DNA from: Streptomyces flavotricini
Lineage (GTDB): Bacteria > Actinomycetota > Actinomycetes > Streptomycetales > Streptomycetaceae
Reading direction: 5' to 3'
NCBI RefSeq assembly: GCF_020639365.1
Contig: NZ_JAINUL010000001.1
Span: 317,437-381,436 of the forward strand
DNA: 64,000 bases
Shown: positions 53,384 through 61,895 of the stretch, piece by piece
Position numbering within the stretch: position 1 is the stretch's first letter
Layout: the number at the start of each line of letters is the position of its first letter
Made by a program: the position numbers and the translations under genes
Notes under the pieces: model-generated
What the model was told of the DNA's origin: nothing
The model's database searches: none
The model's input: the letters and a program-made list of their open reading frames with translations, nothing else

Positions 53384-54457
53384 ATGCCTTACCTGAACAT
53401 CAACGAAGTCGAATCCGGCGTGATCAGCCTGGCCGCCGCGTTCCCGAAGGCCGAACTCGTCCAGCTGCCCGAGCCGACCTTCGAGGGCCGCACCTGCCAC
53501 GCCCTGCGCATCGGCACCCACCGACTGGAGCCGAAGCCCGCCGTCGTCCTGATCGGCGGCGCGCACGCCCGCGAGTGGGGCAGCAGCGAGATCCTGGTCA
53601 ACCTCGCGGCCGACCTGTTGCACGCGCACACCGGCGGTACGGGCCTTGCGTACGGCGGTACGAGCTTCACGTCCGCCCAGGTACGCACGATCATGGAGGA
53701 GCTCGACGTCGTCGTCTTCCCGCTGGTCAACCCCGACGGACGGAACTACAGCCAGACCGTCGACCCCATGTGGCGGCGCAACCGCAATCCGGCCCGGTCC
53801 GGCGGCAATCCGGCGGCCATCGGCGTCGACCTCAACCGCAACTACGACCACCTCTTCGACTACCGGACCGCCTTCCACCCCCTCGCCCCCGTGCGGGTCT
53901 CGGACGACCCGGCCGACCCCGACCAGGTCTACCAAGGTCCTGAACCCTTCTCGGAGGTGGAGACCCGCAACGTGCGGTGGCTGCTGGACCGGTTCACCCG
54001 CACCCACTGGTTCGTCGACGTCCACAGCTACACCCAGAAGATGCTCTACGTGTGGGGTGACGACCAGAACCAGTCCGTCGACCCGGCCAAGAACTTCCGC
54101 AATCCCCTCTTCGACGGCAAGCGCGGCCTGAAGGACGGACTGCTCTACGCCGAGTTCGTCGACGAGGGCGACGCCGATGACTCCGCCGTGCTCGCCGAGC
54201 GGTTCTGCGAGGCCCTGAAGGGCGTGCGCGGCACGGAGTACACCCCTGAGCCCGCCTTCGACCTGTACCCGACGTGCGGAACCAGCGACGACTACGCCTA
54301 CGCCCGCCACATCCTCTCGGACCAGGAGGAGGAGAAGATCCTCGCCTTCACGATCGAGTGGGGAACCGCCTTCCACCCACCGTGGGCGGAGATGAAGAAG
54401 ATCGTCCTCGACGTCGACGCCGGCCTCGTGCAGTTCTGCCTGACCGCTGCCGCCTAG
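53384..54457 (+). CDS. M14-family zinc metallopeptidase without signal peptide
   Basis: The 357-residue carboxypeptidase-type protein has the zinc motif HAREW (about 60-64), the Asn-Arg pair in DLNRNYDHLF, the third zinc ligand in VDVHSYTQ (about 213) and the catalytic Glu in FTIEWGTAF (about 325). All essential residues are kept. No signal peptide or membrane helix is found, so it should act in the cytoplasm, unlike most actinomycete M14 enzymes. AGGAGGGG precedes the ATG at 53384. It is coupled with the small protein and the nuclease-fold gene. Confidence 0.9.
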   Translation: MPYLNINEVESGVISLAAAFPKAELVQLPEPTFEGRTCHALRIGTHRLEPKPAVVLIGGAHAREWGSSEILVNLAADLLHAHTGGTGLAYGGTSFTSAQVRTIMEELDVVVFPLVNPDGRNYSQTVDPMWRRNRNPARSGGNPAAIGVDLNRNYDHLFDYRTAFHPLAPVRVSDDPADPDQVYQGPEPFSEVETRNVRWLLDRFTRTHWFVDVHSYTQKMLYVWGDDQNQSVDPAKNFRNPLFDGKRGLKDGLLYAEFVDEGDADDSAVLAERFCEALKGVRGTEYTPEPAFDLYPTCGTSDDYAYARHILSDQEEEKILAFTIEWGTAFHPPWAEMKKIVLDVDAGLVQFCLTAAA

Positions 54458-54537
54458 GACGCCTGTCGGGGGGACGCGCACGTGCTTCACGCCCGAGGCG
54501 TCGTGCGGTCCCGCCGAGTCGAGCCTTGGAGACACCC

Positions 54538-55536
54538 ATGACACAGATCCGGATTTCCACATTCAACCTTGAGAACTTCGACGAGACCGCACCGGACGCA
54601 CACCCGCAACTGGAGGAACGCATCCAGCTGATGAAGCCGCAGATCAGGCGGTTGCGAGCCGACATCGCCTGCTTCCAGGAAGTCCACGGGCAAGAGCGCC
54701 CCGGCCAACCGCGTGCGCTGCTGGCCCTCAAGGAGCTCCTCGTGGGGACCAACCTCGACGGGGCCGAGCTGGTGAGCACGAAGCCCGCGGACGACGCGGT
54801 GTACGACCTGCGCAACCTGGTCATCGCCACCCACCTGCCGGTCATCAAGCACGAGCAGCTGAAGAACGATCTCGTCGCCGAGCCCCACTACCAGCGGCTC
54901 ACCGCGGTGCCCCCCGACCCGCAGCCGATCCCGATCGGGATCGAACGTCCCATCCTGCATGCGCAGATCGACACCGATCACGCGGCACCGGGGCGGCTGC
55001 TGCACGTCATCACCGTGCACCTGAAGTCCAAGATCCCGAGTGAGATCCCCGGTCAGGTGCTCGACCCCAGGAAGGGCATCTGGAGCAGCGCGGACGCATG
55101 GGCCGAAGGCAGCTTCCTGTCCTCCATGAAGCGCATGAGCCAGGCCGTGGAGGTGCGGCGCCTCATCGACCACATCCTCAAGGACGACCCCGACGCACGG
55201 ATCATCGTCACCGGCGACTTCAACGCCGAGCCGGAGGAAGTCCCGGTCCTGGCTATCTGCGGCAACGTCGAGGACACCAACAACGGTGAACTCGCCCCGA
55301 AGGTGCTGGTCCCCATCGAGCGCACCATCCCGAGCGATGCCCGCTACACCCTCTTCCACCACGGTCGCGGCCAGATGCTCGACCACATGCTCGTCACCCG
55401 CAACCTTCTCGCCCACTACCGCGGCTCGGAGATCCACAACGAACTACTCCACGACGACTCCCTGGCCTTCGCCACCGACGACAAGTTCCCCGAATCCGAC
55501 CATGCTCCGGTCGTCGCCACCTTCGAGTTCGACTGA
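54538..55536 (+). CDS. Endonuclease/exonuclease/phosphatase (EEP) family protein
   Basis: The 332-residue protein has the EEP fold: STFNLENFDE (metal Asn), ACFQEVHG (catalytic Glu), a central HVITVHLKSK (His/Asn strand), VTGDFNAEPEE (Asp-Asn), and ends with ESDHAPVVATFEFD (catalytic His). No signal peptide is seen. The family includes DNase I-like nucleases, sphingomyelinases and nucleotide phosphatases; the substrate is unknown. It follows the M14 peptidase by 80 bp on the same strand, then a strong terminator, so it closes the operon. Confidence 0.9.
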   Translation: MTQIRISTFNLENFDETAPDAHPQLEERIQLMKPQIRRLRADIACFQEVHGQERPGQPRALLALKELLVGTNLDGAELVSTKPADDAVYDLRNLVIATHLPVIKHEQLKNDLVAEPHYQRLTAVPPDPQPIPIGIERPILHAQIDTDHAAPGRLLHVITVHLKSKIPSEIPGQVLDPRKGIWSSADAWAEGSFLSSMKRMSQAVEVRRLIDHILKDDPDARIIVTGDFNAEPEEVPVLAICGNVEDTNNGELAPKVLVPIERTIPSDARYTLFHHGRGQMLDHMLVTRNLLAHYRGSEIHNELLHDDSLAFATDDKFPESDHAPVVATFEFD

Positions 55537-55608
55537 GGCACGGGCAGTCCGCCGGTCGTCCGAGACTTCCGGCACGTCAGCACGTCAGCCTCCTGCGGAG
55601 GCCCGCCG

Positions 55609-55642
55609 CCACGGCCGCCGGGGCAGTCCCCGGCGGCCGTGG
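55609..55642. terminator. 15-bp hairpin ending the M14/EEP operon
   Basis: Arms CCACGGCCGCCGGGG (55609-55623) and complement (55628-55642), 4-nt loop. It lies between convergent genes. Confidence 0.9.
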
Positions 55643-55670
55643 GATCCATGCGGCCACGGTGGGCGCCCGG

Positions 55671-56528
55671 TCACGGCCGTGGCCCCGCCGGGCCGCGGAG
55701 GTCCTCCGGCCGGACCAGCCCCGGGCCGAGCGCCTCGAGCACGGCCGCCGCGACGCGCTGTTGACCGGCCGGGGTGAGGTGGACGCCGTCCTCCTCCACG
55801 TGGCCGTGTGCGGCGGCTCGGGTGTCGATGGTGGGCTCGGGCTCCGCGAGCAGGAGTTCCGCGACGGCGTCGAGGTCCGCCCCGGCCCATCCGAGTCCCG
55901 CCCGCTGGAAGTGCACGTACTGCGCTACCCGCCGGGGATCGACGCCGGTCGGGGTGAGCCAGATCCACCGGGCTCCGGCCCGGCGGACCGTCAGGTCGCG
56001 CAGGGCGCGCAGCGCGCGGCGGGTCTCGGCGGCGGCGACCAGCGGGACCCCGTCCAGCCGTTGGACGTCGTTCGCCCCCAGCATGCACATGACCCAGTCG
56101 GGGCGCTGGAACGCGAGCAGCGGGACGTTCGCCAGGGCCTGGGCCGTCGTACTGCCGGACACGGCCAGGTTGGTGCAGCGGACACCTTCCGGGAGCAGGT
56201 GCCGCAGGATCTCGAACCAGGAGAGCCGGTCGGCGGTGGTGCTCTCCCCCACGGCCACGACGTGCTCGCCCGGCCGGAACGGCAGCCCGGCCAGACGGGC
56301 GGCCGTCCCGGGCTCGGCCGCGAGCGCGGCGGCGGCCGCCCGGTTGCGCTCCTCGAACCGGTCCAGGTACCTCCGGTAGCCGACCGGGTCGAGCCCGAAC
56401 AGGGCTGCGAGCGTGGCCTCGTCGGGCGCGCCGCGGAGGTGCCGCAGGACCTTCTCGGGCTGGTGGAAACGGAGCATCCGTTCCGCCGGGTCCTGGGCGG
56501 GGGCGGTGGCGGTGGTGGGGCTCGTCAT
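55671..56528 (-). CDS. SGNH/GDSL-type hydrolase, cytosolic
   Basis: This 285-residue protein has the SGNH blocks: AVGESTTADRLSWFEILRHL (nucleophile Ser in GES), NLAVSGSTTAQ, MLGANDVQRLDG (GxND) and EDGVHLTPAGQ (DxxH, reading DGVH). An N-terminal helical domain of about 90 residues (PEKVLRHLRGAPDEATLAAL) precedes it. No signal peptide is seen. It probably is an esterase acting on a small substrate. It is encoded 5 bp after the membrane protein gene and so is cotranscribed with it. Confidence 0.85.
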   Translation of the reverse strand: MTSPTTATAPAQDPAERMLRFHQPEKVLRHLRGAPDEATLAALFGLDPVGYRRYLDRFEERNRAAAAALAAEPGTAARLAGLPFRPGEHVVAVGESTTADRLSWFEILRHLLPEGVRCTNLAVSGSTTAQALANVPLLAFQRPDWVMCMLGANDVQRLDGVPLVAAAETRRALRALRDLTVRRAGARWIWLTPTGVDPRRVAQYVHFQRAGLGWAGADLDAVAELLLAEPEPTIDTRAAAHGHVEEDGVHLTPAGQQRVAAAVLEALGPGLVRPEDLRGPAGPRP

Positions 56529-56533
56529 GGCGG

Positions 56534-57265
56534 TCAGCCCTCCGCACGGACACGTCGGCGCGGCAGCAGGAAGCCGGCCGCGATCAGCCACAGCAGCCCG
56601 GCGAACCGGGCGACCGGCAACAGCAGGGCGGCGCCGTCGGCCAGGAGGACCAGCGTGGACAGCTCGGCGACCGCGGCGACGGCCAGGCCCGCCACGGCGA
56701 GGGCGCGGGGAAGCAGGCCGGCGAGCAGCCCCGGTACGGCGATCCCGGCGACCAACAGCCCCAGCAGGACGACGTGGGCGGGCCCGCCGAGCCCGAAGGC
56801 CAGGTACTGCAGCGCACGTACGGCTTCGGACTGATCGGCCACCTCGGGCCGGGACAGCACCCAGGTGACCAGCCCGGAGCAGGCGAGGAAGGCCGAGGCG
56901 AGGACGCCGCCGGCGAGGGCGATGGTGGCACCGGGGGCACGTACCCCGAGCTTGTGCAGCCGCGCCGAGACGGTCGCGGCGTAGATCGCGAGCGGCACCG
57001 AGGCCGCGAATTGCAGGGTCCCGGAGACGCGGACCGCACCGGTGTGGTCGCGGAAGTAGGAGGTCACCGTGTCGGTGGAGCCGAAGGGTGAGGGGAAGGC
57101 GTCCCCGCCCGCGAGCAGGGTGCTGAGCACGAGCCCCGCGAGGAAGAGGGCGGTGAAGACCACGGCGAGGACGCCGGGCGGGGGCCCGGCCTGCGGGTCG
57201 CGGCGGCCGCGTGTCTCCGGGTCGGTGGCGGGGGCTTGGGCGGCGTTGGCGGCGTCGGCGGTCAC
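56534..57265 (-). CDS. DUF998-like membrane protein
   Basis: The 243-residue protein has six membrane helices: VLAVVFTALFLAGLVLSTLL, a first loop with FPSPFGSTDTVTSYFRDH, then helices including LQFAASVPLAIYAATVSARL and AHVVLLGLLVAGIAVPGLLA. This resembles DUF998/DUF4386-type predicted membrane proteins. It starts at GTG 57265 and is divergent from the MarR gene, separated by 68 bp. It is probably the regulator's target. Confidence 0.75.
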   Translation of the reverse strand: MTADAANAAQAPATDPETRGRRDPQAGPPPGVLAVVFTALFLAGLVLSTLLAGGDAFPSPFGSTDTVTSYFRDHTGAVRVSGTLQFAASVPLAIYAATVSARLHKLGVRAPGATIALAGGVLASAFLACSGLVTWVLSRPEVADQSEAVRALQYLAFGLGGPAHVVLLGLLVAGIAVPGLLAGLLPRALAVAGLAVAAVAELSTLVLLADGAALLLPVARFAGLLWLIAAGFLLPRRRVRAEG

Positions 57266-57333
57266 GGCAGAATCCGTTCTCTCAAGTTAATCGTTCACCG
57301 AGCAGAATCATTTCGCTTGGCTACGATAGGCCG

Positions 57334-57834
57334 GTGAACAGCTCCCGGCAACCGCATACGACCGACCCCGCCCCGGCCGCCGGGCCGCGCGGGGCCGCGT
57401 TCCTCCTCGCCCAGATCGGCGCGCACGCGGCCGGACTCTTCGCCGAACGCATCGGCCACCTCGGACTCACCCCGGCGGACGTCGGACTGCTGCGCATGGT
57501 CGCCGGGCAGCCGGGACGCAGCCAGCGGGCCCTCGCCGAGGACCTGGGCGTCGTACCCAGCCGTGTCGTCGCGCTCATCGACGCCCTGGAGGGCAAGGAC
57601 CTCGTCGAACGGCGGCGCAGCGCCGAGGACCGCCGCAACTACGAACTCCACCTCACGGCGCAGGGCAAACGCGCCCTCGGCGCGGTCTCCCGCGCGGCCG
57701 CGGCCCACGAGGACGCCCTGCTCGCCGCCCTCGACCCGGAGCAGCGCACGCACCTGCGCGGCCTCCTCGAGCGCGTGGCCGCCGAACAGGAACTGACACC
57801 CGGAGTCCACCCCGGCTACCGGAACCGCGCCTGA
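57334..57834 (+). CDS. MarR-family regulator
   Basis: The 166-residue winged-helix protein has GLTPADVGLLRMVAGQPGRS, QRALAEDLGVVPSRVVALID and the wing KDLVERRRSAEDRRNYELHL. It is divergent from the membrane protein/SGNH pair, the usual MarR arrangement. TACGAT at 57322-57327 is a good -10 located so that transcription would begin at the GTG start, giving a leaderless mRNA. The 68-bp intergenic space is comparatively AT-rich and would hold the operator. Confidence 0.88.
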   Translation: MNSSRQPHTTDPAPAAGPRGAAFLLAQIGAHAAGLFAERIGHLGLTPADVGLLRMVAGQPGRSQRALAEDLGVVPSRVVALIDALEGKDLVERRRSAEDRRNYELHLTAQGKRALGAVSRAAAAHEDALLAALDPEQRTHLRGLLERVAAEQELTPGVHPGYRNRA

Positions 57835-57972
57835 AGTACACCGGGCTCGCGCGGCCCGACACCCTCCCGGCCGCGAGGGGAGGTGGGTGGCGGGTGGCCG
57901 TCGTCACCGCGCGGGCGAGCAGGTCGTACTCGCCCGCGCGGCGCGGCTCCTCCGGTTCGGGGGCGGTTGGGG

Positions 57973-58362
57973 TCAGGCGAAGTACTGGAGGCTGACCCTG
58001 ACCGCAATGTCCTGCGGCCAGCCCGAGTCCACGCGGATCCGGACCTGCTCCCCGTCGAGCGGCACCACGTTGTGCACCGTCATGACCGCGCCTCCCATGA
58101 ACGGCTTGCCGGTGGGCGGGTACACCTCTGCGACGCTGGCGCACACGTTGGTGTAAGCCGCTACGCCGGGCGCCTCCAGCAACCGTTCGAAGACACCGTG
58201 GCTGCGAAGGGTGTAGTAGTAGCCGATCTGTTGGAAATCCGCCCGCGCCTCGCCCCGGCTGCCGCCCCCGCTGGGCGGGATCGCCTTGTCGGGCGCGGTG
58301 TTCCCGTTGCCGGCGCCGGCCGTGTTCCCGGTCGCGGGCTCACGGAGATCGGTGTTCGTCAT
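57973..58362 (-). CDS. Hypothetical protein, unknown fold
   Basis: The 129-residue product has a disordered Asn/Gly-rich start (NTAGAGNGNTAPDKAIPPSG). A compact domain follows: QIGYYYTLRSHGVFERLLEA, YTNVCASVAEVYPPTGKPFM, VMTVHNVVPLDGEQVRIRVD and VRVSLQYF, with predicted beta strands. AAGGGAGA lies upstream of the ATG at 58362. No family was recognised. It sits beside a decayed LuxR-type regulator. Confidence 0.65.
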   Translation of the reverse strand: MTNTDLREPATGNTAGAGNGNTAPDKAIPPSGGGSRGEARADFQQIGYYYTLRSHGVFERLLEAPGVAAYTNVCASVAEVYPPTGKPFMGGAVMTVHNVVPLDGEQVRIRVDSGWPQDIAVRVSLQYFA

Positions 58363-58618
58363 GTCCGTCTCCCTTCGGTGAAGTGGGGATCCCGGCACGG
58401 CGACGGGCCCGTGGCGGCGTCTGCGCCTCCGCGCCCGGCGTCTGGGGGTTCTCCGGGGTGGGCCGGTCCGTGCGTGTCGGCGGTGCGGGAAGTGGCAATC
58501 CCCGCTCTCCGGCTCTGCCGGGCGGCCGCCCCGCACGTTCCGGTTTCCCCTCCCATGGTGGGCCCGCCCGGCGCCGCCGCGACCCCCTGAAGTGGGCGAT
58601 GGACAGGCTGCCGACCGG

Positions 58619-59031
58619 TCACGTAGCGGCGCAGGGCGGCGACGAGCGCCGGTCCGAGCCGGGCCGCCGCTGGAGGTCGTCCGGGCCGAAGGGGCAGGCC
58701 CCGGCACAGCGCAGCAGCCCGAGCGCACCCCACACCCCGTGCCGGTCCTGGAGGAGGAGCCGCAGCTCGGAGCCCGCCCCGTTCGCCGTGAGGATCTCAC
58801 GCACCCGCGCGTCCGAGGGACCGTCGCCCGCCGGCCCCACGACGGTGGCCGGCTCCCGAGGCCGAGCCCCGTCGCCGGATCGGTGGCCACCAGGCTGAGC
58901 CCGTCGTGGGGCAGCAGCGGGGCGAGCACCCGCGAGATCCCGGCCCCCCGCCCGCCCCGGCCCGCGTCCTGGCCGGCGGCGGCGTACAGATCACGCGTCA
59001 GCCGCCCCGCATCGAAGAACATGAGCGCCAC
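58619..59031 (-). pseudogene. LuxR-type regulator with GAF-like domain, frameshifted and truncated
   Basis: One frame encodes LTRDLYAAAGQDAGRGGRGA, GISRVLAPLLPHDGLSLVAT and DPATGLGLGS. After a shift near 58840 the other encodes DARVREILTANGAGSELRLL and GVWGALGLLRCAGACPFGPDD. These match the N-terminal half of a common Streptomyces LuxR-type regulator. A middle piece, the rest of the GAF domain and the C-terminal helix-turn-helix are missing. The start would be GTG 59031 or ATG 59022. Confidence 0.65.
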
Positions 59032-59175
59032 GAGCCCTCGTTATCCCGGCGGACCCGGCTCCGCGCACGGGCGTGGTCCCGGTGCGCTGACCCGCAGGAT
59101 CGAAGCGGCGCCGAGGGACGGCGGGCCGGTTCGCCGCCCGGAGGGAGCGCGTCCCCTTTGGTGGTGTTTGCCATT

Positions 59176-59207
59176 TTTCGGTCATTGGCAGCGGATTTCG
59201 GTCGTTG
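59176..59207. repeat. Two 12-bp direct repeats spaced 20 bp, upstream of a secreted-protein gene
   Basis: TTTCGGTCATTG (59176-59187) and TTTCGGTCGTTG (59196-59207) differ at one base and start exactly 20 bp apart, that is two helical turns. They lie in the most AT-rich piece of this intergenic region, 110 bp before the start codon. They could be activator or sigma-factor sites. Confidence 0.5.
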
Positions 59208-59316
59208 AGATCGAAGATCCGGCCGCACGGGGTACGGGCACCCCACCCTGGAACGGAGTCCCGTCCCGACCAGGGCGGGACGTCTCGATCGAGACAAACA
59301 GGGGGAAGGGGAAACC

Positions 59317-59934
59317 ATGGGGGTACGTACACGGCTGCGCGCGGGCCGCGTCGTGGTGGGAGCCGCGGTGCTGGCGGTCGGAGTGGCATCGGGTCCGGCG
59401 TCGGCTGCCGACCAGTGGCGGCCGAGGCCGGGCACCCTGTACATCTCCGATCTGCCGAAAACCGAGTCGTGGCGCGCCAACCCGGTGGCACGGGGTTGGG
59501 GCGACGCGTACGTCTGCCCGGCGGGCTGGTCGGCGGAGCCGGCCACGGTGAACGTCTGGAACCGGGACTTCACCACCGCGGAGACCGCGTTCGCCCAGCA
59601 GAAGGTGGCGGTGTTCGCCACGGAGGCCGAGGCCATCGCGTTCGCGGCCAAGGCCCGCCAGGACTACGTCGACTGCGCGAACGCCCCGCAGCCGCCGGGC
59701 GTGACTGCGACCTACTACGACCACGGCACGGTGAACGTCGAGGAAGGTGCCACCCTCCAGGGGATGTACACCTTCGACTCCGAAGCATCCGAGCGTCCCG
59801 GCTTCACCTACCTGTGGGGCGTGGGCCGCGACGGCGACACCGTCACGCTGGTCCTGTGGCAGAGCTACTGGGGGGATCCGCCCGTGACCCAATGGAAGAA
59901 CACCCTGCGGACCGCGGTGAACAAGCTGTACTGA
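59317..59934 (+). CDS. Secreted protein of unknown function
   Basis: This 205-residue protein has an N-terminal signal peptide (RLRAGRVVVGAAVLAVGVAS, cleavage near ASAAD). The mature domain of about 170 residues contains two Cys (AYVCPAGWSAE and YVDCANAP) that could pair. It also has an aromatic-rich end (FTYLWGVGRDGDTVTLVLWQ). Its shape resembles extracellular sensor domains such as the PknH C-terminal type, but no firm match was made. CGTCCCG and CGGGACG form a hairpin at 59262-59282 upstream. Confidence 0.75.
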   Translation: MGVRTRLRAGRVVVGAAVLAVGVASGPASAADQWRPRPGTLYISDLPKTESWRANPVARGWGDAYVCPAGWSAEPATVNVWNRDFTTAETAFAQQKVAVFATEAEAIAFAAKARQDYVDCANAPQPPGVTATYYDHGTVNVEEGATLQGMYTFDSEASERPGFTYLWGVGRDGDTVTLVLWQSYWGDPPVTQWKNTLRTAVNKLY

Positions 59935-60348
59935 GCGCGATCAGGGGCGTCGATGAGCGCTCCGGCTTCGTACCGGGGCCGTCTCGGTATCGACCGGCCG
60001 GACACGACGCCCCTCTGGGCAGACGGAGAGGTTCCGGCGCTCCCCCGGCGCAAAGCCGCGGAGGACCGGTGGCGAGCGCGCGAGCGGACGGTGACCGTGC
60101 GGCGCTCGCGGTCCGCACCCGCGCCCGCGGTGCACACCTCATGGCGGTGGAACCCGGCCCCGGACCGGGAACGACCTGACCGATGTCAAGATCATCCACC
60201 TCGACGGCGATGCGTCGGACGTACGTTCAACTGGTTCACGCTCACCACCGGTGCCGGGTCGCCGCTACCGCATGCCTCCGGCCCAGCTCCCCCTGTCCAC
60301 CGGGCCGGCGGAACCAAACCCGTCCGCTCACACAACCGGGGCTCACGA
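59935..60348. other. 414-bp gap without a convincing gene
   Basis: Both strands hold only short frames with Arg/Pro/Gly-rich, shadow-like translations. Nothing resembling a protein domain, tRNA or terminator was recognised. The end of the region probably holds the promoter of the MFS gene. Confidence 0.5.
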
Positions 60349-61719
60349 ATGAACACCTCACAGCAAAGACGGATCAGCCGGCAGCACCGCTCGACGCTGC
60401 GCTGGATCCTCGCCATCACCACCATCGCGCTGGTCTTCGACGGCTATGACCTGGTCGTCTACGGAACCGTGGTGCCCAGCTTCCTGCGCGACCCGAGTCA
60501 GATCGGCCACCTCTCCGTCGCCCAGGCCGGCGCGCTCGGCTCCTATGCGCTCATGGGCGTCATGGTCGGTGCGCTGACCGCCGGAGCGGTCGGCGACCAC
60601 ACAGGACGGCGCCGCATCATGATCGCGGGGATCGTCTGGTTCTCCGTCGCCATGGGGCTGAGCGCATTCGCCACGAGCATCACCGTGTTCGGCGTCCTGC
60701 GCTTCCTCACCGGCGTCGGGGTGGGCGCCCTGGTGGCCACCGCCGCCGCGATCATCGCGGAGTTCGCGCCGCCCCACCGCCGCAACGTCTACAACGCGAT
60801 CGTCTACAGCGGCGTCCCCGCCGGCGGTGTCCTCGCCGCGGTCATGGCGCTCCTCACCTCCGGTGGGGACAGCTGGCGCACCCTGTTCCTCTTCGGTGCG
60901 GCGCCCCTCGTGGTCCTCCTGCCGGTCACGCTGCTGCGCCTGCCCGAATCTCCCAAGTGGCTGCTGGCGCGCGGGCACACCGAGCGGGCCCGGCTGCTCT
61001 CCGAGCGCACCGGAGTCACCCTGGGCGAGGCGCCCCGGGCAGTCGAAGACGAGAAGGTCGGCTTCGCGGCTTTGGCGAGCCGCCGATACGCCCTGCCCAC
61101 GGTGCTGCTCGGCCTGATGAGCTGCTCCGGTCTTCTGCTCACCTACGCCCTGAACACTTGGCTGCCCGAAATCATGGGGCAGAGCGGATTCGGCAAGTCC
61201 TACGCACTGGTCTTCCTGCTCGCTCTCAACGGCGGGGCGATCATCGGTGGGGTACTCGCCTCCCGGGTCGCCGACCGGACGGGTCCGCAGCGCGTGATCA
61301 CGTCGACGTTCGTGCTGGCCGCCGTCTCCCTGACGCTCCTCACGCTGGGGCTGCCCCTCGGTGTGCTGCTGGCCCTCGTCGCGGTGGCCGGAATCGGCAC
61401 GATCGGCACCCAGGTCCTGGTGTACGGCTTCGTCGCGAACTACTACGACACACGGGCCCGGGCTGCCGGAGTGGCCTGGTGTGCCGGGTTCGGCCGGCTC
61501 GGCGGCATCGGCGGGCCGCTCGTCGGCGGAGCCCTCGTGAGCGCCGGGATCTCGCCGCACACCGCGTTCTACGCCTTCGCCGGCGTCGCCGTCTTCGGGG
61601 CGCTGGTGAACCTCTTCGTACCGCGCCGGAGCGCTGAGGCGGACGCCGTCCCCGCCTCCGTACCCGGCCGGCCCTCGGCGGAGACGGCCGGCGTACTCGC
61701 CTACGAATCACTGCGTTGA
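60349..61719 (+). CDS. MFS transporter, aromatic acid:H+ symporter (AAHS) type
   Basis: This 456-residue protein has 12 predicted membrane helices. The first carries the AAHS signature Asp residues (FDGYDLVVYGTVVPSF). Loop 2-3 has the MFS motif GAVGDHTGRRRIMI and loop 8-9 a repeat of it (RVADRTGPQRVIT). Relatives (PcaK, BenK) import protocatechuate, benzoate and similar acids with protons. No catabolic genes lie next to it, so the substrate is open. Confidence 0.88.
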   Translation: MNTSQQRRISRQHRSTLRWILAITTIALVFDGYDLVVYGTVVPSFLRDPSQIGHLSVAQAGALGSYALMGVMVGALTAGAVGDHTGRRRIMIAGIVWFSVAMGLSAFATSITVFGVLRFLTGVGVGALVATAAAIIAEFAPPHRRNVYNAIVYSGVPAGGVLAAVMALLTSGGDSWRTLFLFGAAPLVVLLPVTLLRLPESPKWLLARGHTERARLLSERTGVTLGEAPRAVEDEKVGFAALASRRYALPTVLLGLMSCSGLLLTYALNTWLPEIMGQSGFGKSYALVFLLALNGGAIIGGVLASRVADRTGPQRVITSTFVLAAVSLTLLTLGLPLGVLLALVAVAGIGTIGTQVLVYGFVANYYDTRARAAGVAWCAGFGRLGGIGGPLVGGALVSAGISPHTAFYAFAGVAVFGALVNLFVPRRSAEADAVPASVPGRPSAETAGVLAYESLR

Positions 61720-61895
61720 GCTGCGGCGGCGTCCGGGTGGGCGGGCCGGCGGCGGCGCCGGGCCGGTCCGGCCACTCAGGCGGGTTTGTTGCCGTTCAGG
61801 TGCATTGGGGCGGAGCGGTGGCGGGGAAGGATTCCCCGACCCGGTCCCGCTCGGAAGGGACGGGCGACCAACCGGAAGGGCGGAACCCACCCACC

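Noticed and set aside
60192..61560. Antisense frames opposite the MFS gene
   Set aside because: Their translations are strings of Arg, Gly, Asp and Glu, as expected from the complement of a membrane protein gene.
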